Shown here: in pieces, positions 24,796-37,561 of the stretch
How positions within the stretch are numbered: position 1 is the first letter of the stretch
Layout: the number at the start of each line of letters is the position of its first letter
DNA from: Temnothorax longispinosus
Lineage: Eukaryota > Arthropoda > Insecta > Hymenoptera > Formicidae
Assembly: GCF_030848805.1 (NCBI RefSeq)
Contig: NC_092359.1
Coordinates: 22,673,205-22,737,204 of the forward strand
DNA length: 64,000 nucleotides
Direction: 5' to 3'
The notes under the pieces: model-generated
What the model was told of the DNA's origin: nothing
Database searches by the model: none
The model's input: the letters and a program-made list of their open reading frames with translations, nothing else
Translations under genes and position numbers: made by a program

Positions 24796-26825
24796 AACTT
24801 TATTTTTATTTGTCTTCATTGTATACATTCAAATGTATAATATAAACAGATATTCGAAAGTATTACTTAATCATACTTTCATTATTTTGTGTTACACATG
24901 GATTAGTAAAATAATATTCCAGTATCACATGCCAAATTATTCATTCTCACAATAGATCGCATTTTCTGGTACACAAAAAAGGGAATATAATTTCAATATA
25001 CTCATTGAAAGTCTGGTACGCGTCTCTTCTATATAACTTACCTTTTCTACGTGGGTTCGAGGACGTCCTGAAGCTTTCCGACGATATTTCTGCGGAGGGT
25101 TATCGCTCGGCACGCTTCCTCGGTATTGTATACGGCTCAAAAATGACGAAAGGGTAAATATAACGAGGGGGATGAATATTTATGACGTCGCTCTCAATTG
25201 CTTCGCTCGCGAGGGAGTGCCGCACGTGCGTCCTGTCGGTGCATCGGAGAAAGGAGAAAGAAGAGGAGAGGTGTATATAACGAGTGAATATTCAAGAGAG
25301 AGAGAGCACCCTGTAATGCGCGGAGCACTTCGATGCGAACGCGGAAAATTTACGTCTGTTTTACGATATCGCTATATATAATTGAGTTTCGTTTATTTTG
25401 TAGTCACGCATTCCCCGTAGCTGCTCCATATATTGCGTTATCATAATGTTATTGAGAATCAATGCTTCCGTCCAACTCTTCCGGATGTCGGAAATATCAC
25501 AAATATATCAACCCTTGTCAACCCTTTTATATCTTGCACCTAATCCATCGAATAGATACTTTCAGGGATTCTTGTAATTTTCTGTCCTTTGCGCAACCGC
25601 TAAGTAATTGCTCTTTTGTGCATTTCATGTTGTATTAATATCTCATTATTTTCAAAATTGTGTCTGAACAACTTTTATGACCGCGGCGTGGTTATAATTA
25701 ATAGATTTTCTGAAATAATAGAACAAAATGTGAAACACTGTGTCTCGAAAATTGTGTCGGCTTTCTGGGCACTTTTTTCAAGGGACAGAACAGAAAGGCC
25801 GAAGAACGAGATTAGAATCACAGATTGCTTTATTATTAGCTGGAAGAGAGATTCTTTTCACGTGAGTTCTTTATCCTGTTCGGGGTGACTGGCAGAATAT
25901 CTACGAAATCGGCTGACGCCAGCGGGAAATTTCGTAACACTCATTGAATTTCCGAGTCTGATGCGGTTCCGCCCTTGTCGCTTTCCATGCAGTTAACCCC
26001 ATTGGTTCCTTTTAGAATATAAATCATGTTCCAGCAATTTTTCGTTTCTTTATATCAACATCAATCTTACTAGTTCGGTTAATGACAAATTTTTATAAAC
26101 GGTCAAATAGTTTATCAAAATAAAATTACACATTCACATTCCTCTATAAATTTTCCAAATAAGTCTCTATGCTTTATATTATAATATTATATTACGCAAC
26201 TAAACAAGAGACCAACAGTTTACAAAAGAGCGTAACAGAAACTACTAAAAATTGAGCACCATAATAAGAAAATGTTAAAATAGAATAGGCACAATCCCCT
26301 GGATTGATGAAAGGCGGGAGATAAAAATCGACAACTTTCTCGCCTCTTCGTATATTTTCTGTCGTCATCGTGGACTCAGTAACACGAGAACTTGTGCCAT
26401 CAATACAATAAACGCCTCTCCACATATACTTACGGTTGCCTGGTAGCTGTCCCGAGTGCGAAAGTTGTAAAAGGCGCGAATGCATATATCATACAAGCGT
26501 AATGCAATATTGGCCGGGGCTCCCTTGGCCCAGGGGGCCCCACAACGCCGTGGCCGTATGCCGGTGTAAGAATAAGTAATGCCTGTTATTTGCCGGGTAT
26601 TAGTTTTTGCAACGGCCTAACTTATCGTCCTCGTAAAGTAGCGCACAATTACCTGTCTCTACCGTGCGAGTGCCGGCGCAGGAGCTCACGACGACCTCTC
26701 GTATCACTACCGAGAGTGTTTCTCCGTGAAATTACATTCGCCATAAAACGACGATAAGATAAATGGCGGGATCAGGGAAGAGAATCACTTAAGGGAACCA
26801 GGCATATAATTGCTCATAGGCGTTT

Positions 26826-26865
26826 TAATTTTAACGCCGTAGTTGGCGCTACGGCGTTAAAATTA
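26826..26865. repeat. Perfect 17-bp inverted repeat hairpin
   Basis: TAATTTTAACGCCGTAG is followed by the six-base loop TTGGCG and the exact reverse complement. The stem is perfect over 17 bp. It may be a remnant of a palindromic insertion or a structured RNA; there is no other sign of either. Confidence 0.85.
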
Positions 26866-27493
26866 CTGCCAACTCCTTTTTCTCTTTAAATACCGAATTT
26901 GAAAAAAATTGCTATTTTTAGTACACTAAAAAACATTACTGCGCTCTTATCTTCAATAAATAGTCCGCGTAAGTTTCTCTAGGAAGCTAGAAACATTCAT
27001 CACTCATGCCGCAATCTTGCATACTACTTGAATTAATAACAACCGATGATTCATTGGTATCTAGGTTATTATCTTTCGTAATAAATTTTTGCTATCATGA
27101 ATTCTAATAACTCATGTAACAATCAATAAAGTACTTCGATATACTTGTATCATGATGAATAATAAGGAATCAAATTTTATTGATGTTAAATTTCTCACAT
27201 CAAAATGAATATTATAAATCATACAGAAATTAGAAAAAATTATCATTGACGTTAAGGTTAATAATTCATATATTTATTGCAATATGTGAGCCTCTATTTT
27301 AATCATGCAAATAATAAAAATAAAATTCAACGATTTAAAGTAACATTTGCTGTGTAGAAATTATTAATATAAAATACTATACACTAAGCATATTAAAAAC
27401 ACAACTGCATTCAAAATTATATAATACTGTAAATAGCTCTCAGTATATAGATAATGAGAGTAATTTAAGTACAATAGCGTAAAAGACGATAAC

Positions 27494-27538
27494 ATGATGA
27501 AAGTTTATCTCATCTATACGTATAGTAACTTTCATCAT
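27494..27538. repeat. 12-bp inverted repeat around an inner palindrome
   Basis: ATGATGAAAGTT at 27494-27505 and its complement AACTTTCATCAT at 27527-27538 flank a 21-base spacer. The spacer itself contains the palindrome CTATACGTATAG. The stem is short for a microRNA precursor. Confidence 0.6.
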
Positions 27539-30500
27539 TCCAACACTCTAAACCTAACATCACCATTAAAATCCTCTGAGAAGAGATCATTGATCGTGAA
27601 ATAGTGCATTTCTCGCTATCGACTTACCAGATCGACCTTTAACGGAAAATCACGATCCCATCGGTGGGCTTTGTTCAAACTTACGAGTTGTCCTTCGTCC
27701 CCTCGTTTTCCACTTCTCTTCTCCTCTCTCTTTTTCTTCTACGTTTATGCGTAACCATTTAGGATCCACGATATTTCCGATTACGGAGTAGCCGCCGTTA
27801 CGGATAATGGGCCGATAAGGCCGATCGCCGAAAAAGCGGTCGGAACATTTATACGTGTACTCATACGGTTGGTCCAATTAAGACGAACCGGTAGCAAGAC
27901 GATCACAAGGTAGCAACGCTTCTCGAAGATTTATCCATAGCCGTTCAATGGCCACACACCACCAAATCAATAATAAATTGACCAAGTGTAAATCTTATTC
28001 AGATTTTATTCACACAGACTTATTCACTTATTCAGTCGTGCCCGGTTTTTCCAGAACAGAATGTGAATGCCAGAGTTGATGGATGCGATGTCACAGATCT
28101 TGCAGATTTAATATTATTTAGAAAAGAAGCATTTGAATATAATGCGCCTGTTGAAATGAGACCGTTGCGACGTATGAAGCAACTTATTTCATTATTAAAA
28201 ACTTTTGACGGTTTATACATATTTTATTATAAAGTTATAACTGTACTTAATTTTATTTAGTTATTATATGTAGATATATTATTATTTTTGGAAATTTATT
28301 TTAATTACGTTGGAACATTAATATTAGTAGTAACGTATTTTTTGTGCACTATAGCGGCGCTAGTGGTGAAAGAATAGGAATATTCGCAATATATATTCAA
28401 AATCTTTACTGAGATCCCTTGTGAATGAAATTTGAAACATATTTGAGAACGGCGTCTATAGTGAGGCGTATAACAAAGGATCTCACGCTGGCACGGATAA
28501 CCGTTCATTCGGATCATCCAAAGAGTCGCATACTAGTCGCATTTACCGGGTGAGAACCGGGGCGGACCCAAGGGTGAAAAACCGAGAGAAAGTCCACCTG
28601 GTGCTTCCGTTGCTCTTCGTGTGAGCGAAGGAAGGGGCGTAACGCGCGAAAAATCGACGTGGAATTTCCTCCGATTTTCTTCGTGGGGCGTTGCGTGACG
28701 CGTTGGTGACCACCCGGCAGGTCCGCACATAAATTCAGCCGCGACAGAATCCGGTGGCGATTAAAAGAACAGACGAGATTCTACAATGCCGCGGGGATGC
28801 TGCTGCTGTCCGTCGAATATTTACCGAGGTTAGCTCCTCATTGTCAGAGCAACTACGGTGATTCAACCAGCTTCTTCTCCTTCAGCTCCTCGCATTTCTT
28901 GGTATTTAACTTCCTGCGCGTAGACACAGGATATAGGAAAAATATATATCGACGTGGAAATGCGCAAACGTTGGATCAAAGGTCTTGCGTGGGAGTATTT
29001 CGAAGATTTTTTTCAAGTAATTTATTTTAACTCAATAATAATATCGATAAAAACTATATGTAAATTATAAATGTAAAAAAAAATGTACAGTATAATAATA
29101 TTAAAAAATTTACATCAATCACGATTATTGTATGATGGAATCAAATTGTATTAAATTTTTCTGCAGCGTTTGTCAAAGTCAAAAACGTGAAATTGTAGAC
29201 ACTTTGATTATGCAACATGCTCCTTGCAAGAAACTACCAGATCGTCCAAATATGGAAAACAGAAATCCTTCCTATTCCTTTTCTCAACCTCTCTTTTTCC
29301 GAGAGAGTCTGGTCTTTTCTCATTCTATACTCTACGCTCTTGGATTGTCACTGTTCTTTCGGAATTGTCCGGATTTTATCCCACCAGTCAGCGGGTATTG
29401 CCTCAGAGACCAATTTGCTGAATGGACGTCTCCAAGTCACTCCTCTTCGAAGGACCAGAACAACCGCCTTTTAAGGCTCCCTTAAATGGAGACATTTCAA
29501 AAGAAAACCGCATGTAAAAGAAATACAAACCGGAAGTTACAATTTTTGCCCCATACCGTGCAACGAAGAATTTGCAAGCAAGTCAATAATATTGTAACAA
29601 TGTCGATTTTAATAATTTTTTTCATAAATTTTTACACACTCCATAAACGTTAAAATCACGCTACAATCTAACTTAGATCTGAACGATAAAATAGCGATTA
29701 TATCTTAAAGACACGATAATTAGATGCAATAATTTTATTTAAGTATTCAGAGAAATGACGCGGAACGCTCATTCCCGCCGCGACTAATAATGTATCAGGT
29801 TAAACGTGAATTTGCGTCGGTTAAATCGACTGGAAATAACCAATATTTCGAAGTCTAATGGACATTCAATGCGCGAAATAATTAAATGTATACGCGCGTC
29901 TAATTGCGAAGATACGTCCGAGAGCCATGGCGGGGCATATCTGGTTCTCCCGTGAAGCCACTTACGAAATAGTACGAGATTACAGGTGGTAGCGAACGAG
30001 AAGGGAAAACGATCGCGCGATAGAATCTCCCTCTAATGAATCGCCGACTTAATATTCTCCTGGCGCGGCGGTACTCGATTTAACGAGGGCGGCATTGCTG
30101 CGGGGCCACAAAGCGCGCGCCTCCTGTGTATGCAGGTGAAGCAACGTCCGCGGGAAATAGACCGACCGACCGACCGCTCGATCCGGGACTGGTCCAGAGA
30201 ATTGGAGGAACGCGCGGGAACCTGTCCGGCGCAGGCCGTTAGATAAGCAACAGCGCGATAAGATACGCTAATTGAGAGATCTTAATTGGAGGCCACGCTG
30301 GACCCTCTTTTCGCGCGCGGGCGCACGCCGTCGCGTCGCCACGCCGCGTTCGTGAATCCACAAACTGTTTAAGATGTCTTAACGTTTTTGTATCAGGAAT
30401 GAATATTGTAAGATATTCCGGAATTATTAAAAAGATGATAAAAACTTATTTAATTCGAGATATTAATATTTTTTTTATAAGTATTATATTCCTGTGTGTG

Positions 30501-33500
30501 ACAATGCACAATAATGTTAATAGTATATATTTAACAATATGATGTCTATACTTACATCTAAAAAAAAGGCAATTTAAACACAAATAATTGTGCGTGGCAT
30601 AAGGAATCAACTAAATGAATAAATTGCCGCTTAAAAATTTTACTGTTAAATATTTAAAGATAAAATTTAAACCAATACCTTGTTTGTTTTTTAAACTACC
30701 ATATGTGTCAAATTTTTTTAACACCAAATAGATATTATTTCCACTCCATTGGTTTAGTTTAATTAATGACATATTGAGTAAGAGCAGTGGCAACCTACAG
30801 GAATAGTTAAAATTGACTCATATTGAGCATAATTTGACACTACGAATTTAACAGTGTGAGAAGTAACGACATATAGATTTCATATTAGATAATACAAATC
30901 TTATAATACGAGTCTTAAACGCCTCATTTATTTGTGCCGTTGACTGGTGCGCGCGTTTCGTGTGAAATTCCGGAGCACCAACCCGCCCGAACGAAAGCGG
31001 ATTACGGGTATTATCCGGTAAGATAGAGTTTCCGATGGGGGAGCGCACGAAAGCCGCACGCCCGAAGAAGGTAATCTCGGGATCTAGATGCGGGAACTTA
31101 TGCACCCTGAAACATTGTCAACCTACCTGGTGACGCGTGAATGTACGTTGACGTAGAGGGATCCGGGGAGAGAGTAAATGCAGGAAAAGGGGTACGAATT
31201 CGGAAGAGAGAAGGATAGGGCGGGCACTTTGTGTGTAAGGATAAGGAGGGTGCACAACTCAACGGTTTCGTCGGGCCGATTTCAAGTTAAACACTTGAAT
31301 GGGAGATAGTTGAGATGTAGAGCGCGAGATTTATGGGAAATAGCTCGAGATTTTTTGAGCATCAGGCGAGTACGAGAGATTCACATCTTTTTTTTCTCTA
31401 CATCTCTTCCTTCCTCTCTCTAAAGGAAACCCCGATTCTTTCTCAAGCCACCGCTGCAAATAGAACAACCTCTCTCGGCTCGGCCGTTGCCGCCATCATC
31501 GGAATGTGTTTGATGTGTTTGATTTTGACTTTCGGTCTCGAGAGACGGCTCAAGTGGACGGTTGAGTACATTGACAGCGTCACAAATCCATCGGCGGTAG
31601 AAATTCGGCGTTCCCTATGAAGTCGAGTCTGCTTCTTCACGGCGGATTCCCTTTTTCGAGAAACCGCCATTTAAAAACTCTACCGCGAAAACATTTATCA
31701 TGCTGTAACAGCAAATTTGGAAAAAATTTTACACGATACATTATATTGTTATAGATAAATCGGAGAGAGAAATGAGAGCAATAATGTTATGAGTGCTATA
31801 AGACATTAGACGCAGAACAAACCCGTCTCTCGGTCGGTTTTTTTTTTTTTCGTTTTTTCTCCCCTTTTTCTTTCTTTTCGCAAATGTTTCTGCAGTTTGC
31901 ATAACTCGTTGGACTAAATCGTATGTCCGCTACTTTATCGCCTCTCGGAGACTGGTTTAGCTACCGTTCCTTCACGATCGTCGTTTTGCGCGCGGACTCT
32001 GCGATTATGGCCATTAGAGGGATAAGAGAAGTCGGTATGATAATAAATACGATGAATAGCAGTGTATGAGCGTGTATTTGACAGTGTTTTTCTTTCTCGT
32101 ATGGCGGCACACATTATTAGAATTCGCAGTACATATGCGATTTAAGTTGGAATGTTATATTATTGCTAGTTGCTGCCGGACGTGCTATGCTCGTTCGTAA
32201 TAGGTTGCTGCACATCGTAAACAGGGCGAGTGTGTGCGTGTGTACCTGTATGTATGTACGTGAGAGCGCGTGGGTGTATGTGTGTGTGTGCGTGTGTAGC
32301 TTTCGCGCTACAGCCGGGATGATTAACGTCGCGCAGCGCGAAGGCGCGATCGAAACCGATCTAATTTCCCGTCCCGCGAGTGCGACGGTCGTTGAACGTC
32401 GGCCAGTTACGAAAGTGGCTCCCGGTCCTTCTCGTAGAAAAATCTCAGTTCGGCTGTGATTGGCCGTCGTCCAAAGCGCGACGCACCTGCACAATAGCCC
32501 TCCCCCCCCCCCCCGATTCTCACCCTCTCTCGGAGTCATCCCATTCGGAAATGTGCACACGAGCACAGCACGGCCGAGGGTACATCGACACATCGATTTT
32601 AGTGGGTAAACGGGTGGGCCTCTATATTACAACGCGAATTACAGTGTAGAATATCATCATCGTCGTCGTTCGTTATACAACAATCATCGTAATAATTATT
32701 ATCATCGTTTCATTGTTATCGATCGTCATCGGGTGTGCCTAAGACAAGTCGGTATTAAATATCTTACAATACACATCTTTCATATATTTTTATTTATATA
32801 TATAATATTTATATTTTATCTTTCTTTTTTTATTTAGTATGTATACTATCTATCTATAGGAGAGGGGAAAGGGATAGTCAGATTCATCTCTTGTGTTCTA
32901 TTCGTTTCATCTGCCGTTTTTTTTTGTCTTCTGGTTCGTCGATGGTTGAGAAAGTAAAAAAAAGGAAGGGGGGAAGGGGGCTATAGGACGGGCGGTGATG
33001 GTCTCTGCTCGCAATCGAGTCACGCGGCGATGATAAGATGATCGCAACGTCATGTGACGCTAACGGAGTTTAAACGTACCGAACGAAAATTTCTCACCAA
33101 TATAAAAATATACAAACTAGACGATATAACAAACAATCGACGAAATTTTCTTCGATCCCGAAAGTAATTTCCGAGTAATGGCTCGATTACGAGTAGTATT
33201 CGATGAGGTCGCGAGAGTGTGACGCGCTGGTCGGGAATCGCATGCGCGCTTTTCGTCTTCCTTTTTTTACACATAATACGTAGAACGACAGAGTCCAGTG
33301 ACACATCTCGCTTTCGAGGAGACTCGCATACTCCATAAAAATTATTCTGTCATTTTTCCTCCGCATCGCGCCGTGAACGCCGGTGGTGATTCTTGCTACG
33401 TGACGCTATGCTTACACATACAAAACGAGTTGGTTAATTTTCTTTTTCTTTAGAGGCGGAGTTACAATACTCATATTACAATACAATACATATACACGTT

Positions 33501-34480
33501 AGATTAGTTATCTGTTATTAAATTATAAGCGTCGGATTTTATGCCTTTCTCATGGTCATCTGCTGGCGTTTAATTTCTGTTTACACGCGACATCTTATCG
33601 TGCTTAGCTTGCACTCGCCACGTGCCGATAACGAATCACCGAAAGAAGTCAAATTTTACCGTAATTAAACGACGGTTTGCGGGGTAAAAAGAGATAAGAA
33701 TTTTTTCGTAGATTATATAAAAAGATTCCAAAAAAAAAATGTTCAATTTGTGTGAAATGCGTTACAAGACTGAATTTTTGATTCGTCGTACGAAACGTGA
33801 CGTTACTACGTGCACATTGCTCCCTACATTTTTTAACACACATACAAACATCATCCGTAGGAATAAGCTTTCTTATGCACTGCCACTCGTATGCAATTAA
33901 ATTAATCAGGTATTGAGTATTTTCAGACTTCGCGTAAAAAGCGTGAATTTTAATAATTTAAACGAGTGAAGGGACGCGGCGTGAAGAAAATGTGTTCTCA
34001 AGTAAATTTTAATTATTTAAAACGTTAATTAAAAATCTTAGAAATGGGCATGATTTGAATATTACTCTTTATTACAGCGATGAAGTGTGATGAAATATTA
34101 AACATAAATGTAACACACTATCTCTTTATGAAAGATTTGTAACGTTGAAAATGATTTTTTTTTTTTAGAAAAAAGATATAAATAAGCTAAAACCCGATGA
34201 ATTAATAATTAATGACATCGTATCGAATGGCCCGCAATTGTGACATGACGTTGCGCGAAATGATAATTAAGAAATGTGACTGATAGAGAGGGGAAGGGGA
34301 TGGGGAAAAGGGTGAGCAATGAAAATGATGAAAAGAGAGCAGCGCATATCTTCATATACATATATATACGTACAAGGGTTTCTCGAAGGGTTTCTCAGGC
34401 TTTTCGGCTTTCGTAGTACCTAAACGTGATTTCAATAAATAAGCTACCTAGGGAGCGATTTCTTTCTTTCTTTTTTGGAA
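27539..34480. other. Gene-free region between the COE and FGF genes
   Basis: Short frames only. The frame at 28063-28260 has balanced composition after a possible acceptor, but no recognised family and no matching donor. Simple sequences include a 13-T run at 31838-31850, a TG-rich stretch at about 32228-32297, a 13-C run at 32502-32514, and repeated ATC/CGT trinucleotides near 32650-32710. No gene is called. Confidence 0.45.
32502..32514. repeat. Poly(C)13 tract
   Basis: Thirteen consecutive C, an unusual homopolymer in an otherwise AT-leaning genome. It is prone to length error in sequencing. Confidence 0.85.
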
Positions 34481-34481
34481 A

Positions 34482-34512
34482 GGGGGAGGGGGGAGAGAGG
34501 GGAAAAAGGGGG
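34482..34512 (+). repeat. G-rich tract with G-quadruplex potential
   Basis: Four G runs of 5, 6, 4 and 5 are separated by loops of 1, 5 and 5 bases on the + strand, meeting the usual quadruplex pattern with G-runs of at least four. It lies in gene-free DNA downstream of the FGF gene. Confidence 0.7.
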
Positions 34513-35555
34513 ATAGGCGCTCCTTACGTGGCGAGTCTACGAAAATGAACCGCTCCGGGGTGCCATATCCTTGTGCCTTGTGAAAAGTTAAAACGGCGAG
34601 AGGAGGTCGACACTCGAGCTCGGAAAAAATAGAAGCGAAAAATAAGATTGCACAAGACGTTCCCTCCTCGAGGAACTCGGCGCCCCCCTCGGTCGTTCTC
34701 TTCGTCGAGTCGCCACCGCGTCATATATTCACGTACCTAGCCTAATAATACAGTCTGCGATAGCGTTCTAAGGATTAAGTTCATTAACGATAATGCATTA
34801 TATTACACGCACTCACACGCGTTTCGGAGGCGAGAAATACGTATGCACGCGGAATGCATACAAGTACAATATATACCCTCGCGTACGCGGACACGCAGTT
34901 CTAACCGATCGCCGTCGTTCGAATGCACGAAAGAAGAGAGGTGTCTCAGGGTAAAGATTTCACGTGAAATATATTGTTTTAAAAAAATATTGCCGTCAAA
35001 TTTCGTCGATGTCATCTTGTATTTGAGAGATAGAGGAACACAGACGAGCACTTGGAAAGAGTACAAAAATGAAAAACTACATTTTTATTCACTTGAAAAA
35101 GTATAGAAAAAATACTCTTTATCTCCGCGTCTCTGGGCATCTCCGTAAGTATCCTCTCAAAAATTACATGTACAGCTCTTTTGCTGTATCGTTAGCGTAG
35201 AGAGCTCTTCTATAAATACAAAAGTAATTTGCCTTTCTTTTTTTTTTCTTTGTTTAAATATATGGCACTTCCAGCCTTGTTTATATCAAGCCTTCAAATG
35301 TCCCGCATCTGAAACATTTTGTTCCTCCTATTTCAAAGTCACACAACGACATCGTATATTAATTTTCAAAGACACCGAATATACGATCCCCGATACACGA
35401 TCTGATCGGCGCAAACCGGAGAATTGTGAATTATCAAAGAAAAATCCCATCGAAGGACTTGTCGTCGGTTGTCGGACTCGGCACGTTCGTTAATCGATCG
35501 CGCCGCGCGAGTTTGTGCGTCGGCGGCGCGGTAAGGCCTGCGTGTACATCGCGAG

Positions 35556-35631
35556 CACGCACGTACGCACGCAGGCAGGCACGCACACATTATTCATACA
35601 CGCGGGCAGGCAGGCACGCACGCACGCACGC
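35556..35631. repeat. Two blocks of ACGC/GGCA tetranucleotide repeats
   Basis: Related runs of ACGC and GGCA units at about 35556-35587 and 35605-35631 are separated by a short unique spacer. This is simple-sequence DNA with no sign of coding use. Confidence 0.7.
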
Positions 35632-35963
35632 TACGTTAGGCGGCGTAATTAGCACAGCGAGCGAGAGAGTCTTGCGCGGCGTGAGCTCTAACTGCGCAGG
35701 CGAGCGTAAGAGCAGGCGACGGTACGAGCGTACGAGCGACGTGACAAATATTTCCTCGCTGGACCCTGGACCAGCGCCGACAGCGTTCCCGCTTTATAAT
35801 TCGTCGAGGAACGAAATTCTGACGATTGTATATTGATCGTGATTTTCGTTGCCGATACGTTACGACCTGGTAACGCGTCATTTTGTTACCGAAAAGCGCT
35901 TGATCGAATCGACTGGATGAATATTAGACGCTTGTTTGTGTATAACACAAACAAATTTGTCAA

Positions 35964-35978
35964 TTTATTGCGTTTATT
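35964..35978 (-). terminator. Candidate poly(A) signals of the FGF gene
   Basis: On the minus strand two AATAAA hexamers lie at 35978-35973 and 35969-35964. They are the first I see after the FGF stop and would give a 3' UTR of about 1.15 kb. Motif evidence only. Confidence 0.3.
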
Positions 35979-36830
35979 TTTATTGCTAAAATACGATATT
36001 GCATTGAGATTTCATCGTATTAGGAACAAGCAAGAGACATTTTTTTCTAAAATATGCCTGATGATGCACCTTGATTGAATTTTGTATATAAACATTGTTT
36101 AAGTGAATTATATTAATATCTCGAAATTGCACTAGTAATTTTGTATTTCGCGATATATCCGAAAGACGGATGATTTCTGTCGAGCAAATTGGGAAACACG
36201 TGTCCATCGACGTGCGCCGTCCGCGCGTCTCTTTGCGCTATCATCGCGGGCCGGTGACCGCACTCGAAGCACAGTAGCCGTTCGGTTACGCTACGATTTC
36301 TACGCGATGTGAATTCCTTTCTGTTCGCGTCGCCACACGATCGACCGGGCGATAACAGGCCTGGAATGAATTTACATGGCCGGCGCGGTATCACACGTTT
36401 ACCGCGACGCACGGCATCGAAAAAAAAGGTGTTTTCTCTACTAATTGGCCACGCTTCGTCACGAGACTAAGAGAAAAGAAAATAGATACAGATAGATAGA
36501 GAGTAAAAAAGAGACAGAGAGAAAGAGAGAGATAGAGATAACGAGAGCGATTCGTCGCGCGCGAATTAAAAGCCACGAGGAATCAATTAACGATTAGAAA
36601 GAAAACGCTCTTATACGTTACGAGGTACATACTTGCCTGAAGGGGGTCAGTCGGGGCAAGTGTAAATCGAACTTAACCACGTGAAATTGAGATAGCTTCG
36701 TTCGCGGCGGAAGTCCTCCGCCGATCTGGACGCTAAATCTCGACGACGGCACCCGTCTCCGCCGGCGGGAACGTTTGCTTCGGCTCCCGATGCGGGCGGA
36801 AACGGAAACTAAACGGGCGCAGCTTTAAGG

Positions 36831-36889
36831 CGCGCGCGCGCGCGCGTGTGTGGTGTGTATGTGTGTGTGTGTATGTGTGTATGTGTGAG
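36831..36889. repeat. (CG)8 joined to a TG-rich alternating tract
   Basis: Eight CG units are followed directly by about 43 bases of mostly TG repeats with occasional TA steps, all alternating pyrimidine-purine apart from one slip. Such tracts favour left-handed Z-DNA. It falls about 220-280 bp past the FGF stop, inside the predicted 3' UTR. Confidence 0.8.
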
Positions 36890-37111
36890 TGGTGGTGCTC
36901 GGAACGAGCCGCGCCCGCGCTCTTGATTCGCCGACCGATCGAACGAATACGTGGTGCTTCGAGTCGCGAACACATGAGGCGCCGACATTTAAAGTGGGCT
37001 CCTGAACATCCCGACCGTGCGAATCCACCAGCGTATTTGGCAGTTCTGATCTCTCAGGTTTTCTCACGGGGTACGGAGGAGGCAGTCTTGATCGGCGAGC
37101 TCGCACGCGGC

Positions 37112-37561
37112 TCAATACTTGCTGGCCTCGACGAGGAGGCGGCTCTCGTGCCGTCTCCGGGGTCCCGAGTCCCCGCCGCCGTCCTGCCGCATCTTCCAGC
37201 GATTCGAGTGCCGATGGCGATGCGTGGACGTGTGGACGTGCTCCCTCGCGCTGTCGGCCTGCAACAGGGAGTTCTTCGTGGCCCTCATCACCGGCGACGG
37301 TTTCCTCGAGACGACGTACGGCTCCCGCGGCTCCATGCCGCCCATCTCCGCGTTCACCAGACTATTGTGGTGGTTTATGTCCGCGTGAGGGTTATACTTG
37401 ATGAAGTTGAAGCACTCCTGCCTGCCGTGGGGATTCTTCATCGGCTTGCCGAACTTGTTGAAGCCGATGTAACGCGTCCCGTCGACGGCGCTCCTGTACC
37501 TCAGATAGGAGCCGTTGTATACCTCGTAAAACTGGCACATCGGTCCCTTCTGTTTCTTCGG
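37112..37561 (-). CDS. FGF exon 5: second half of the trefoil core and basic tail
   Basis: Begins after the acceptor TTATTTGCAG with PKKQKGPMCQFYEVYNGSYL, continues through the glycine-box region RYIGFNKFGKPMKNPHGRQ and ECFNFIKY, and ends ...VEASKY before TGA. The GPMCQFYE segment aligns with DCVFTE of vertebrate FGF8. The tail after about residue 170 (HHN, RKPSPVMRATK, HTSTHRHRHSNRW, SGPRRRHESR) has no FGF fold and may bind heparan sulphate or carry cleavage sites (inference). A long frame on the opposite strand is only a shadow of this GC-rich exon. Confidence 0.9.
   Translation of the reverse strand, partial: PKKQKGPMCQFYEVYNGSYLRYRSAVDGTRYIGFNKFGKPMKNPHGRQECFNFIKYNPHADINHHNSLVNAEMGGMEPREPYVVSRKPSPVMRATKNSLLQADSAREHVHTSTHRHRHSNRWKMRQDGGGDSGPRRRHESRLLVEASKY

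Noticed and set aside
32117..32593. 158-codon minus-strand frame with Thr-His repeats
   Set aside because: The Thr-His run is the translation of the TG/CA microsatellite and the Gly run of the poly(C) tract.
35556..35631. Spaced ACGC/GGCA blocks considered as a CRISPR-like array
   Set aside because: Simple tetranucleotide repeats with one short spacer in eukaryotic DNA; no repeat-spacer regularity.
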